In this document: piece by piece, positions 28,301-37,533 of the stretch | Layout: each line of letters starts with the position of its first letter | Position numbering within the stretch: position 1 is the first letter of the stretch | Assembly: GCF_002845985.1 (NCBI RefSeq) | Contig: NZ_PDFK01000011.1 | Location: forward strand, 43,738 to 107,737 | Reading direction: 5' to 3' | DNA: 64,000 bases | Origin: Lysinibacillus fusiformis | GTDB lineage: Bacteria > Bacillota > Bacilli > Bacillales_A > Planococcaceae | Made by a program: the position numbers and the translations under genes | The notes under the pieces: generated by a model | Database searches by the model: none | What the model saw: the letters and a program-made list of their open reading frames with translations, nothing else | What the model was told of the DNA's origin: nothing

Positions 28301-28504
28301 TATTTATCGTTAGCCATTGCTCAGCTTGAAGGTGATGGAGCTGGTGATTCCCCGTTTATTTTCAATTGCAAAAAAACACTAGAATTTTTAGTCAATACGA
28401 AAATTGAATGTGCAGTACCTAATACAGCCTTTATTCACAGAATGATTCAATATGGAATAGATACAGGCTACTTCCCTGCTCCAAGTCAAGTCAACATAAG
28501 ATAA
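25337..28504 (+). CDS. Single-module NRPS-like enzyme: adenylation, carrier and thioester-reductase domains
   Basis: 1055 residues. Adenylation domain (about 55-560): core A3 TSGSTGKPKG (208-217), A4 SYSFDPSVTETF, A5 NLYGPTE, A7 YRTGDLV, A10 Lys550. Asp253 fits the residue that holds an amino-acid alpha-amine, so an amino acid is the probable substrate. Carrier domain: DNFFHIGGHSLKVLE with Ser606 for phosphopantetheine. Reductase domain (about 680-1055): LLTGATGYLGSH (687-693) and YTQSK (Tyr847, Lys851), which releases the thioester as an aldehyde or alcohol with NAD(P)H. No condensation domain. The start is TTG at 25337, 9 nt after AGGAG; an overlapping ATG (25333) reads only three codons. 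Product unknown. Confidence 0.9.
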   Translation: MNNKREFDVYPLENNTHSYEPQTLPSNRTQLLNEEDLLAYQTLNQTLADYDQNTTIPDVFYQAAQQFAERIALSFENGKMTYHQLNEQSNQVAHMLIANGLQKGNYVAIVMERSKETIISLLGVLKAGGVYVPIDPSYPKERCQYLLNDTGAPFILTKNEHTVLLNDFIHNDSQTRTVLTINQSEKGYSQENLTCEIHPSDLAYIIYTSGSTGKPKGVMLKHESVINLITDNQRIYHSTQDDVYSQFISYSFDPSVTETFTAFFSGARLHMLTSVERLSIEAFADMIGREQVTAATVPNAFFTQLATHLPVEYREKLTTLNYLSVGGEALLPAVVQKWHEKFGLTTEIINLYGPTECTVLSSYFKIKDSIIDKQSSIPIGRPIANYEMYVVNDDEQLCPVHETGELCIAGAGLAAGYLHQPEKTAEVFVPHLLKPEQKMYRTGDLVRLLPSGIIEFVGRKDSQIKVRGFRIELGEIETVLSNHPNIQEVVIIAKKKSDGNNHLFAYYTVTSGIQLEEDILRDYLSTLLPDYMVPERFIELPEMPLSPTGKIDRKQLASLEVVLSRSHAYSAPQNNIQQLLATAWEKALGIEPIGIHDNFFHIGGHSLKVLEILVQVKKHIPFLKIQDFFHYQTIAELDQYIRHYQPEANDNQEQPANLVFKDLMEPSPLQVSQTVRPLPMTSVLLTGATGYLGSHILYELLTVTNAHIYCLIRPGAHATIEDKLMDSMQFYFGNDLVHPMKERVTVIPGDLGKQQLDLSDEAEQMLLEKINAIIHCGADVRHFGAADHFNNVNVNGTRHLLEIAKRKPGMHFHYVSTIGIPEELAAIQWGSNEAKGNFNYDVKLNNVYTQSKLEAENLVRNAVNDAIPISIYRVGNLSCHSETGKFQRNIDDNAFYRMIKSMLYLGKTPTAQWHVDFTPINYASQALVSLASQPAANGHVFHLCNPVSLPYLELIDMIKEFGYDLSIVSAQEYTNWLLHSEHTKEAQEYLSLAIAQLEGDGAGDSPFIFNCKKTLEFLVNTKIECAVPNTAFIHRMIQYGIDTGYFPAPSQVNIR

Positions 28505-28853
28505 TCAAACAGGATATACAGCTATTTGCATATCGTTAACACTAACAGAGTAGGATACTTTTTTTAAGTACTCCCTTCTGATATTTAACGAAAATTTAAG
28601 AAATACAGGATTTTGCAGGATCAGCAATGAGCATTGCTTGGTTGGGCATGTGCTATAAACCTCATTTGTTTGATACCATTAATATTAAGCGAGCCAAGAA
28701 AGAACTTTCTAGCTCGTTCTCGATTCACAACATCCTTTATCCATCTGCCGAAACAATTACAATGTTTAATAGAGAGCTGCTTCCATTGCTATAACAAAAA
28801 GGAGGAGAAATTAATAATTTCTCCCCCTTTTTTAAGCTGTCTAATCGACTCTC
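28505..28853. other. Intergenic stretch with an unassigned small reading frame
   Basis: About 350 bp between the converging NRPS-like gene and the iron-binding-protein gene. A 55-codon plus-strand frame (28627-28794, starting MSIAWLGMCYKPHLFD) has only a weak AGGAT ribosome site and no family I recognise; it may be chance or a gene remnant. The right end is the shared terminator. Confidence 0.35.
28795..28833. terminator. Bidirectional intrinsic terminator
   Basis: AAAGGAGGAGAAATTA pairs with TAATTTCTCCCCCTTTT (one mismatch) and is flanked by A and T tracts, serving both converging genes. Confidence 0.85.
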
Positions 28854-29864
28854 TTATTTAAATAAGTCTGGATACATCTCTTTTGCTAATGCTTCCATTC
28901 CATCTATTGTGTTGTAGCCATAACCAAACATGTAATTATAATCTACGATATAAATTTGTTTATTTTTAATAGCTTTCATGCTTGAAAGTTTAGGATTTGC
29001 ATAAATTTCTTCGCGTACTTTTGTTAGATCAGAACCATCCCAGTTAGGAAGAATTAATACATCTGGATCTGCTGCAATTAATGTTTCAACACTTACATCG
29101 CCTGTTTCATCTTTGAAAATGTTATCTAATTTAACCATTTTGAATGCGTCATTGAAGAATGTTTCATCGTGAGCTGGGTATACAAAAAGCTCTTTTGGAT
29201 CATTTGTATGCAAATAAGCAAAAGTTTTTTCTTCTTTAATACTTTCTAATTTTGAAGAAATGTTTTGTTGTCGCCCTTTTAATTCTTTAATAAAGCTATC
29301 CGCTTTGTCTTGCACTTTGAAAATTTTACCGATATTTTCGATATCTTTGTAAATAGAATCATATGTGCCACCTGTTACAGATGATTCTAAAACATATGTT
29401 TTAACGCCCATTTCATTAAGTGAGTCTACTGTCCCTACGCCCCATTCAGCATTATCAAATAAGCCACCGCGACCAAATACAAGATCAGGATCAGTTCCTA
29501 ATGTAACCTCTTTCCCTACATACTCATCACTTAAAATATTTAACTTAGCGTATTCTTCTTCTACAGATTTATCGACTGCACCAAAGTTTGCACCGACACC
29601 AACGATTTTATCACCTAATCCTAAATGTAATAATAATTCTGCTGCTGGGCGTGTATTAGCCATAATTCTTTCAGGTGCTTTATCGAATACTTGATCTTTC
29701 TTTTCCCACGTTGAGCCTCCCTCAGCCTTTGCAAAGTTAGCAACTGTCAGTGGATAATAATCTTTTGTTTGTGTTTCCTCAGCTGTATTTTTTGATGTGT
29801 TACCACAAGCTGTTAATGTTAATAAAGCTGCTAAACCAATTCCTAATAATAGTTTTTTCTTCAT
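28854..29864 (-). CDS. Iron-chelate ABC transporter substrate-binding lipoprotein
   Basis: 336 residues from ATG at 29864 (TATAGGAGGAAAATC upstream). Signal peptide with lipobox LTAC, then a type III periplasmic-binding fold: PERIMANTRPAAELLLHLGLGDKIVGVG ... DPDLVFGRGG ... long linking helix ... ETLIAADPDVLILPNWDG ... MKAIKNKQIYIVDYNYMFGYG. This class binds ferric siderophores, haem or cobalamin. It is the last gene of a permease-ATPase-binding protein operon under a Fur box, so iron-siderophore uptake is the best guess. Confidence 0.88.
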   Translation of the reverse strand: MKKKLLLGIGLAALLTLTACGNTSKNTAEETQTKDYYPLTVANFAKAEGGSTWEKKDQVFDKAPERIMANTRPAAELLLHLGLGDKIVGVGANFGAVDKSVEEEYAKLNILSDEYVGKEVTLGTDPDLVFGRGGLFDNAEWGVGTVDSLNEMGVKTYVLESSVTGGTYDSIYKDIENIGKIFKVQDKADSFIKELKGRQQNISSKLESIKEEKTFAYLHTNDPKELFVYPAHDETFFNDAFKMVKLDNIFKDETGDVSVETLIAADPDVLILPNWDGSDLTKVREEIYANPKLSSMKAIKNKQIYIVDYNYMFGYGYNTIDGMEALAKEMYPDLFK

Positions 29865-29874
29865 GATTTTCCTC

Positions 29875-30636
29875 CTATAGTCCATATGCAAAGCCTAATC
29901 CGTTTGTCACTGGATTAGTAAACGTTTGACATTTAATATGATATAAAGCTTCTATTGTTTCCGGTGTTAAAACCTCTGCTGGTGTGCCATGCGCATAGAT
30001 TTCACCATCTTTGACCGCATAGAGATAATCACAGTAATGGGCTGCCATTTCTAAATCGTGAAGCGCTGCTAAAACACCGATGTTTAAACTTCTAACACAG
30101 GATAGTATTTCGATTTGATAACGAATATCTAAATGGTTTGTTGGCTCATCCAAAATCATAAATTTAGGCTGCTGAGCAATCGTTCTTGCTAAAATAACTC
30201 GTTGCTTTTCGCCACCAGATAGTGAAAGAAAACTACGCCCTCTATAGGATTGTAAGTTCGTACGCGTTAACGCCTCTTCCACTATGTCAAAATCCTTTTG
30301 GTTATCTGACTCTAGCATTTTTTTATGAGGTGTTCTGCCTAACATCACCATTTGCTGTACCGTTAAATCAAAATGCATTTCATTGAATTGCCCAACTACA
30401 CCTAAGTGCTGAGAAATCTTTTTTTCAGGACTCTTCAAAACATCTAAATCATCTAAAAAAACCATCCCTTTTTGAGGCACAAGGCTTTTATAAATACTTT
30501 TCAACAAAGTTGACTTTCCGCATCCGTTTGGTCCGATTAAGCCCACAAATTGTTGCTTATTCACATGAATGGATATGTTTTTTACTATTTCCTTTTTGCC
30601 GATCTTTACCTCTATTTCCTTTGCTACTAATTCCAT
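29875..30636 (-). CDS. Iron-chelate ABC transporter ATP-binding protein
   Basis: 253 residues. Walker A GPNGCGKSTLLKS, Q-loop GVVGQFNEMHFDLT, signature SLSGGEKQRVILAR, Walker B KFMILDEPTNHLD and H-loop AALHDLEMA. The FecE/FhuC subgroup is indicated by the context and the DPTEVLTPETIEALYHIKC-type tail. It energises uptake through the permease, 4 bp upstream of its start; the binding protein begins 10 bp after its stop. CGGAGGGTAGAACA precedes the ATG. Confidence 0.93.
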   Translation of the reverse strand: MELVAKEIEVKIGKKEIVKNISIHVNKQQFVGLIGPNGCGKSTLLKSIYKSLVPQKGMVFLDDLDVLKSPEKKISQHLGVVGQFNEMHFDLTVQQMVMLGRTPHKKMLESDNQKDFDIVEEALTRTNLQSYRGRSFLSLSGGEKQRVILARTIAQQPKFMILDEPTNHLDIRYQIEILSCVRSLNIGVLAALHDLEMAAHYCDYLYAVKDGEIYAHGTPAEVLTPETIEALYHIKCQTFTNPVTNGLGFAYGL

Positions 30637-30640
30637 TGTT

Positions 30641-31720
30641 CTACCCTCCGAAGTTGTAACCTTTTTTTACAATCATATAGATAAATAATGGCGATCCAAT
30701 GACAGAAGTAATGATACCAATTGGTAATTCAACATTTTGGATTAATGTTCGAGACAGAATATCCGCCCAAATCATGAAAAGACCACCTAAGAGCAATGTT
30801 CCTAACATTAATCGTTTATGGTCTGCTCCAAAAATGCCTCTCGTGATATGTGGAATAATTAAACCAACAAAACCGATCATACCCGCATAAGCAACCATTG
30901 TTCCTGTAATGAGCGAAGTAAGGATCATGTACAATTTGCGATAAGCACTTAGATTGATACCTAATGTGATAGCTGATTCATCTCCAAGTAGCATTGTATT
31001 TAGCACACGATGTTGGAAAAGGAATAACGCAGCCCCTAGCACAATCACAATTGTTAAAATCGGTGTTTTATCCCAGCTAGCAGAGGCCAAGCTTCCCATA
31101 GACCAAAACGTAACGGTTTTAATGCCCTCAGCATTATTCGCAAAAAAGATAATAAGACTTGAAAAAGAACTACATAATGCTCCAATGACAACACCTGATA
31201 AAACAAGTTTGACTGATGTCGCTTTACCACCAATGCTGGATAAGATCAGCACTGCCATAGAGGTAATCATCGCCCCTGCAAATGCTCCAAAGGCTACCCC
31301 AAACTGTGCCAACAATGCACTACTTCCAAAACCAACTAGAATGGCAAAGGTTGCACCCAATGACGCCCCTGAAGAAATACCAAGTATGTATGGATCAGCA
31401 AGGGGGTTTTGTACAACCGCCTGCATGACAGTCCCGCATAGTGCAAGTCCAACGCCAATCAATAATGCAAAAACCACACGAGGCATTCTGACCTGTAAAA
31501 TAATATTCAAGTAGGATTCACTATCCACACTATCAAGCGAGCCAAGCTTCCCGTTGGATATAGTATGTAGCAAAATATCCATTGATTGCTTAAAAGGTAT
31601 GCTGACTTGTCCTATTGATACAGAAAAAACGGCAGATATTAAAATGGCGCCTATTAAAAGCAAGATAATAACATAATAAATATTGCCCATTCCTATTCTG
31701 TTAGCTTCCTGATTATCCAA
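30641..31720 (-). CDS. Iron-chelate ABC transporter permease, FecCD family
   Basis: 359 residues, about ten membrane helices, with the FecCD patterns RMPRVVFALLIGVGLALCGTVMQAVVQNPLADPYILGISSGASLGA and MIGFVGLIIPHITRGIFG. It is the only permease gene, so the channel is probably a homodimer. The start is taken as TTG at 31720 because GAGGTG precedes it; the frame runs back to another TTG at 31741 that has no ribosome site. First gene of the operon, with a Fur box 34 bp upstream. It is clearly paralogous to the cobalamin permease at the left end of the window. Confidence 0.92.
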   Translation of the reverse strand: MDNQEANRIGMGNIYYVIILLLIGAILISAVFSVSIGQVSIPFKQSMDILLHTISNGKLGSLDSVDSESYLNIILQVRMPRVVFALLIGVGLALCGTVMQAVVQNPLADPYILGISSGASLGATFAILVGFGSSALLAQFGVAFGAFAGAMITSMAVLILSSIGGKATSVKLVLSGVVIGALCSSFSSLIIFFANNAEGIKTVTFWSMGSLASASWDKTPILTIVIVLGAALFLFQHRVLNTMLLGDESAITLGINLSAYRKLYMILTSLITGTMVAYAGMIGFVGLIIPHITRGIFGADHKRLMLGTLLLGGLFMIWADILSRTLIQNVELPIGIITSVIGSPLFIYMIVKKGYNFGG

Positions 31721-31751
31721 GATTTCACCTCTATCTAACAAACTATTAGTT

Positions 31752-31779
31752 AATGATAACGATTATCATTTTCATTTTG
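31752..31779 (-). promoter_or_regulatory. Fur box controlling the iron importer operon
   Basis: TGATAACGATTATCA (31754-31768) matches the 7-1-7 Fur consensus TGATAATNATTATCA at 14 of 15 positions. A second, weaker 7-1-7 unit overlaps it to 31779. It lies just before the permease gene. Confidence 0.9.
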
Positions 31780-32322
31780 TATTGTAAGTGATAATCTTTT
31801 GAAAAACAACAGGAAAATTTTTAATTATAGATTATTCATACATTTAGTAGATGAATAATCCACTAATGGCGCTTTCATTCACTAAAATTATTTTTTCGTT
31901 GAGCATCACAACAATAAGTTTAGAAATCCCATTTATTATATAGAAGAGAAAATTTAGGAATTTCTAATTAACTAAATATAATCAACAATTAAATGCGAAA
32001 ATGCTCGCTTTTATTTTTAACTATTGGTCTGTTTTATTTGGTTTATGATTATCTCATTGTTGAACTAGAGGAATTAGCTATAGGAGAATTGCAATTGGAA
32101 TCCCCCTCGCCTAACTACCTTGACTAAAGGTTAGGCAACAGGAAAATCAGTAATCGATGATGGAGGTAAATTTAAACAATTTATTGGAGCTATGATGAAA
32201 TCACCCTGCTGTTAAATGGATCATCGACTATAAATAGAGCTCATTGGAAAAAGGGGACTGAATGGGACAAATATAGAGCGATATACTTGTTACAAGCGCT
32301 GTACATTTAAGCTATTCATTAT
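31780..32322. other. Gene-free stretch with a possible decayed coding fragment
   Basis: About 540 bp with no gene I can support. A GCCTAAC ... GTTAGGC inverted repeat lies at about 32109-32136. To its right, a short plus-strand frame ending at about 32310 (...NRAHWKKGTEWDKYRAIYLLQALYI, stop) looks like the C-terminus of a protein whose upstream part is interrupted by stops. No family recognised. Confidence 0.35.
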
Positions 32323-32357
32323 AAAAACCACTTCCCATAAAGTTATGGAAAGTGGTT
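32323..32357 (-). terminator. Intrinsic terminator of the groESL operon
   Basis: On the minus strand AACCACTTTCCATAA pairs with TTATGGGAAGTGGTT (one mismatch), followed by a T tract, 35 bp after the groEL stop. Confidence 0.85.
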
Positions 32358-32391
32358 ATGTTTAGTCAAAAATTTTAGCTGAAACTAAAAC

Positions 32392-34029
<1,638 letters not shown>

Positions 34030-34153
34030 TTACCCTCCTGAAATGGAATATTCGTTAAGCTTCTTCAATATATTTATATCAATTTCATCTTATTGTCATT
34101 TTCGTTAAACAAACAATAAGCCTTCACCTTTATTTAAGGTGTGAATAATGTAC

Positions 34154-34438
34154 TTATTCAATAATTGCAAGAATATCGCTTTCGCGTAAAATTAGGTATT
34201 CATTACCTTCAAATTTAACTTCTGTTCCAGCGTATTTAGAGAAAATAATGCGGTCGTCAACTTTAACGTCAAGCTCTACACGTTGCCCGTTCTCTAATAC
34301 ACGACCTGTCCCAACTGCTACTACTTTACCCTCTTGTGGTTTTTCTTTTGCAGAGTCAGGTAGTACAATACCGAATGCAGATTTCTCTTCTACCTCGATT
34401 AGTTCAATTACAATACGATCTCCTAGTGGTCTTAACAA
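34154..34438 (-). CDS. groS: Co-chaperonin GroES (10 kDa subunit)
   Basis: 94 residues starting [43 protein letters not shown], with the mobile loop (about 17-32) and the normal length for the family. The start codon is TTG at 34438, placed after AGGAGGTTGTTTCAC; the upstream in-frame extension to 34486 runs through the 5' leader and is not coding. First gene of the operon, with CIRCE and a sigma-A promoter upstream. Confidence 0.98.
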   Translation of the reverse strand: MLRPLGDRIVIELIEVEEKSAFGIVLPDSAKEKPQEGKVVAVGTGRVLENGQRVELDVKVDDRIIFSKYAGTEVKFEGNEYLILRESDILAIIE

Positions 34439-34479
34439 GTGAAACAACCTCCTAATAATTAAATAATTGTTAAAATTTA

Positions 34480-34545
34480 TTAGCACTCTATATCAATGAG
34501 TGCTAACACAATTATTATGATAATCAATCACACTTTTTTTTGCAA
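34480..34545 (-). promoter_or_regulatory. groESL promoter with CIRCE operator (HrcA site)
   Basis: CIRCE at 34480-34506 is the exact TTAGCACTC-N9-GAGTGCTAA palindrome. On the minus strand TTGCAA (34540-34545), a 17-bp spacer and TATCAT (34517-34522) form a sigma-A promoter, which puts CIRCE at the transcription start, as expected for HrcA heat-shock control. Confidence 0.95.
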
Positions 34546-34609
34546 GCCAGAACTTCGAAAAATTTTGTTTTCTTTCCATATTCCTCTACAATAGAAAGGA
34601 AGCATATGA

Positions 34610-35374
34610 ATGGAAAGGATTTTGACTGTGACTAATTCTCAAAAAATAACGAAACATAAAAAAACAGCCCTGTATGTCTTATTAATTTATATCTTGATGC
34701 AGATTTCAAGCAGATGGCTGCTCTTACCGTTTCATAAGCTCGTTATGAAGATAACTGGTCTAGCTTCTGAACAAGCGGCTCCCATTACTCAAGGCTGGTA
34801 TATTGCCCTTAGTTTTGCTATTGCGCTCATTTTAAGCTTAATCCTAACATCTCGTGATAAAGCCTTTTGGAACATTTATCAAGGAAAAAAGGAAACGATC
34901 CCTCTTACAATTGTTTGGGGAATCTTCGGTTTCTTCCTCGTGTTCTTTGGTCAAATGATTGGTGCCGCTATTGAGATGGCTGTTTTCGGTATCGAAGGAG
35001 GTTCCCAAAATACCGCAGATATCGTCGCTATAGCTCAAGGTGCTCCCGTTGCTATATTAGCGATTGTTGTATTTGGGCCTATTTTAGAAGAATTCGTCTT
35101 CCGCAGAGTCATATTTGGCTCGCTTGTCCAAACAACAAATTTCTGGGTGGCGGCTATAGTAAGTGCCATATTCTTTGCGATTATCCACTTCGACTTCTCG
35201 CATATCTTGCTTTATACCATTTGTGGCTTAATATTTGCCTTTTTATATCACAAAACAAAACGCATTTGGACTTCTATTATCGCACACGTTATGCTTAATG
35301 GATTTGTGACACTTGTACAATTCTATGCAGAGCCATTGCAAAAGTTTCTTCAAGAACTAGAAAAAATGCAATAA
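34610..35374 (+). CDS. CPBP-family intramembrane metalloprotease (YdiL-like)
   Basis: 254 residues with about seven membrane helices. The CPBP (Abi) motifs are seen: EEFVFRRVIFG (Glu-Glu with Arg), IHFDFSHILLYTICGLIFAFLYHKT (His) and IIAHVMLN (His-Asn), the presumed zinc and catalytic residues. B. subtilis YdiL occupies the same position beside groESL. Substrate unknown; Rce1-type relatives cut prenylated or signal-like helices. ATG at 34610 follows AGAAAGGAAG; an in-frame GTG at 34628 is an alternative. Confidence 0.88.
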   Translation: MERILTVTNSQKITKHKKTALYVLLIYILMQISSRWLLLPFHKLVMKITGLASEQAAPITQGWYIALSFAIALILSLILTSRDKAFWNIYQGKKETIPLTIVWGIFGFFLVFFGQMIGAAIEMAVFGIEGGSQNTADIVAIAQGAPVAILAIVVFGPILEEFVFRRVIFGSLVQTTNFWVAAIVSAIFFAIIHFDFSHILLYTICGLIFAFLYHKTKRIWTSIIAHVMLNGFVTLVQFYAEPLQKFLQELEKMQ

Positions 35375-35411
35375 TTTTTTGTAAAGTCATCGTAAAGCGG
35401 AATTAGAACAC

Positions 35412-35446
35412 AAAAGCTCGGTGTCCCATTGAGGGCACCGAGCTTT
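35412..35446. terminator. Bidirectional intrinsic terminator
   Basis: AAAGCTCGGTG pairs with CACCGAGCTTT between the converging protease and tatC genes, with A and T on either side. Confidence 0.85.
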
Positions 35447-35451
35447 ATCTA

Positions 35452-36276
35452 TTACTGTTGATTCAATTCTTCTATTTGTCGTCGTTGCTGCTCAAGCGCC
35501 TCTTCAATCTGACGCTTTTGCTCCGCTTCCTGTTCTTCTTTTAAACGAATTTCCTCTGATTTAAGATATTTCTTATAACCAATCCGAGAAATCATAATAC
35601 TAATTTCATACAAGATAAACAATGGCACAGAAACCATTAAATGTGACGCCAACTCAGGCGGTGCAATAATCGCTGCACATACAAATAAACCAAAGTATGA
35701 ATATTTACGAATTCGAATTAGTAAATCTGGACTTAATATACCAATTCGCGAAAAGAATAAAACAACAATCGGTAACTGGAATAGAAAACCAAAAGGTATT
35801 GTAAGCTTAAACAAAAATGTAAAATACTCATGTATACCAATGGTTTGCTGTATCTCCAAATCATTCGATAAATTCATCATGAATTTTATGACATACGGGA
35901 AGAGTAAAAAGTACGAAAAAGATAACCCTGCAATAAACAATAGAAATGAATATGGTATATAGCTTAGAGTGGCTTTACGTTCTACTTCTCTTAATCCAGG
36001 GCTAATAAACGACCACAATTGATACATCAACACTGGCGATGAAAGAATAAAGGCAATTATAAAAACAACTTGGATATAAATTGCAAGTGGTGTGACTACG
36101 TCAAATGCATGAAGCTCAATATTATATTTTGCTCCAGTCATTTGAAGGTATTTAACAAGCGGCTTTGCGACGAAAAAGCCGCCAGCCATAGCGAGAACAA
36201 AGAAAACGGCAACAATGAACAGCCGTTTTCTTAATTCTTCTATATGCTCAATGACAGTTAGATCTTTTGGATTCAT
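35452..36276 (-). CDS. tatC: Twin-arginine translocase subunit TatC
   Basis: 274 residues, six membrane helices. It starts with the typical VIEHIEELRKRLFI and has the conserved FSPGLREVERKA loop (here SPGLREVERKATLSYIPYSFLLFIAGLSFSYF). It receives twin-arginine signal peptides and works with TatA. A highly charged Glu/Gln/Arg tail of about 35 residues (EEIRLKEEQEAEQKRQIEEALEQQRRQ) extends the C-terminus and is probably a coiled helix in the cytoplasm. Located 17 bp after tatA. Confidence 0.97.
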   Translation of the reverse strand: MNPKDLTVIEHIEELRKRLFIVAVFFVLAMAGGFFVAKPLVKYLQMTGAKYNIELHAFDVVTPLAIYIQVVFIIAFILSSPVLMYQLWSFISPGLREVERKATLSYIPYSFLLFIAGLSFSYFLLFPYVIKFMMNLSNDLEIQQTIGIHEYFTFLFKLTIPFGFLFQLPIVVLFFSRIGILSPDLLIRIRKYSYFGLFVCAAIIAPPELASHLMVSVPLFILYEISIMISRIGYKKYLKSEEIRLKEEQEAEQKRQIEEALEQQRRQIEELNQQ

Positions 36277-36293
36277 TCCTCAAACATCCTAAC

Positions 36294-36479
36294 TTACTTA
36301 TCTAGTTCTTTCTTTTTCTTGTCATCATCATCTTCGTCGGCTAAACCTTTAGTAGCATTTTTGAATTCACGTAGTGTTGAACCAAATGCCTTACCAAGCT
36401 CTGGTAACTTCTTAGGACCAAAAATTAATAACGCGACAATTCCGATAATAATGAGGCTCATAGGACCAATTCCACCCAT
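36294..36479 (-). CDS. tatA: Twin-arginine translocase subunit TatA
   Basis: 61 residues: an N-terminal membrane helix (MSLIIIGIVALLIFG), the hinge PKKLPELGKAFG and an amphipathic helix (LREFKNATKGL), then an acidic/lysine tail. TatA oligomers form the passage for folded proteins. The start is ATG at 36479, 8 nt after AGGAGG; the GTG three codons earlier overlaps the ribosome site. With TatC it makes a minimal TatAC system, as in Bacillus. Confidence 0.95.
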   Translation of the reverse strand: MGGIGPMSLIIIGIVALLIFGPKKLPELGKAFGSTLREFKNATKGLADEDDDDKKKKELDK

Positions 36480-36644
36480 TACAGCCACCTCCTCTTTATA
36501 TCCATCATTTTAACGCATATTTCGCCATTTTGCTAACTAATTATATGTGAAAGTTTTTCGTCTCTCTCATAGGTTTACCCGCATTTTATTAAAAAATATT
36601 ATTTGACAGAAATGGTGAATTACACTTAAAAATATGTATTATTT

Positions 36645-37280
36645 TCACACTTCCTGATTACGAATTAAATAGATAAGCGCTTGCAATTCTACCGATAAAT
36701 CAATGGTTAAGAGCTGCATTCTATCTGGTACTGTTAACCGTTCTGGTGTAAAGTTTAAAATACCTTTTGCATTCATTGCTGCTAAACGATCCGCCATTTT
36801 TTGTGCGGAGCGTGGTGAAACGGTTAAAATCGCAAGCTCTGCACCGTATTCAGCATACTTCTCCTCCAGCAAATCTGGATGAAAAACAGGAATATTACTA
36901 ATCATTTTGCCATCCTTCGGTGCTTTAGAATCGAATGCTACGACAATATGTGTATTATGGTTTTTTTGAAAATTATATTTTAATAATGCACTGCCCAAAT
37001 TCCCCACGCCAATTAACGCTACTTTTGTCGCTTCATGTTGATCAAGCGTCTGGCTAAAAAATTGTAATAAATGCTGCACATCATAGCCATAGCCCTTTTT
37101 ACCAAGAGCGCCAAAATAAGAAAAATCACGGCGAATCGTTGCAGAATCTATTTTCATCGCTTCACTCAGTTCCTTCGACGAAATACGTTCCATACCTTCT
37201 TGTGCAAAGTTTTGAATAAATCGATAGTAAAGAGGAAGTCTTTTTGTAGTGGCTTGTGGGATTTTTAATTCTTGTTTCAA
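36645..37280 (-). CDS. rex: Redox-sensing transcriptional repressor Rex
   Basis: 211 residues: N-terminal winged helix ([20 protein letters not shown] ... [35 protein letters not shown]) and a Rossmann domain with [15 protein letters not shown] for NADH, plus the [14 protein letters not shown] segment. It senses the NADH/NAD+ ratio and represses fermentation and respiration genes. The start is TTG at 37280 after AGGAGGAGAAAG. It sits in the position typical of Bacillus, between the ABC-F gene and tat genes. Confidence 0.97.
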   Translation of the reverse strand: MKQELKIPQATTKRLPLYYRFIQNFAQEGMERISSKELSEAMKIDSATIRRDFSYFGALGKKGYGYDVQHLLQFFSQTLDQHEATKVALIGVGNLGSALLKYNFQKNHNTHIVVAFDSKAPKDGKMISNIPVFHPDLLEEKYAEYGAELAILTVSPRSAQKMADRLAAMNAKGILNFTPERLTVPDRMQLLTIDLSVELQALIYLIRNQEV

Positions 37281-37533
37281 ACTTTCTCCTCCTTATGATG
37301 AACCTCAATCAATTTTACTGTATTTAACTACTAATTTTAATACATTTATCCTTAACTATATACAACATTTTTGCAATCCACTAGCGTATTTCTCTTTAGT
37401 TAATGGCGCTTTGTACGCAACTAACTAAAAAGAAATCGTTTCAATCTTACATGACTGCTAGGAATAAGTAAAGCACCTACATTGCATGCAAATCGTTCAT
37501 CCATTACACTAAGGTAGAATTGAGGTGTCAAGA

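Noticed and set aside
36600..36645. TTGACA at about 36,604 pointing right, toward the rex 3' end
   Set aside because: No -10 at correct spacing and no plus-strand gene to serve.
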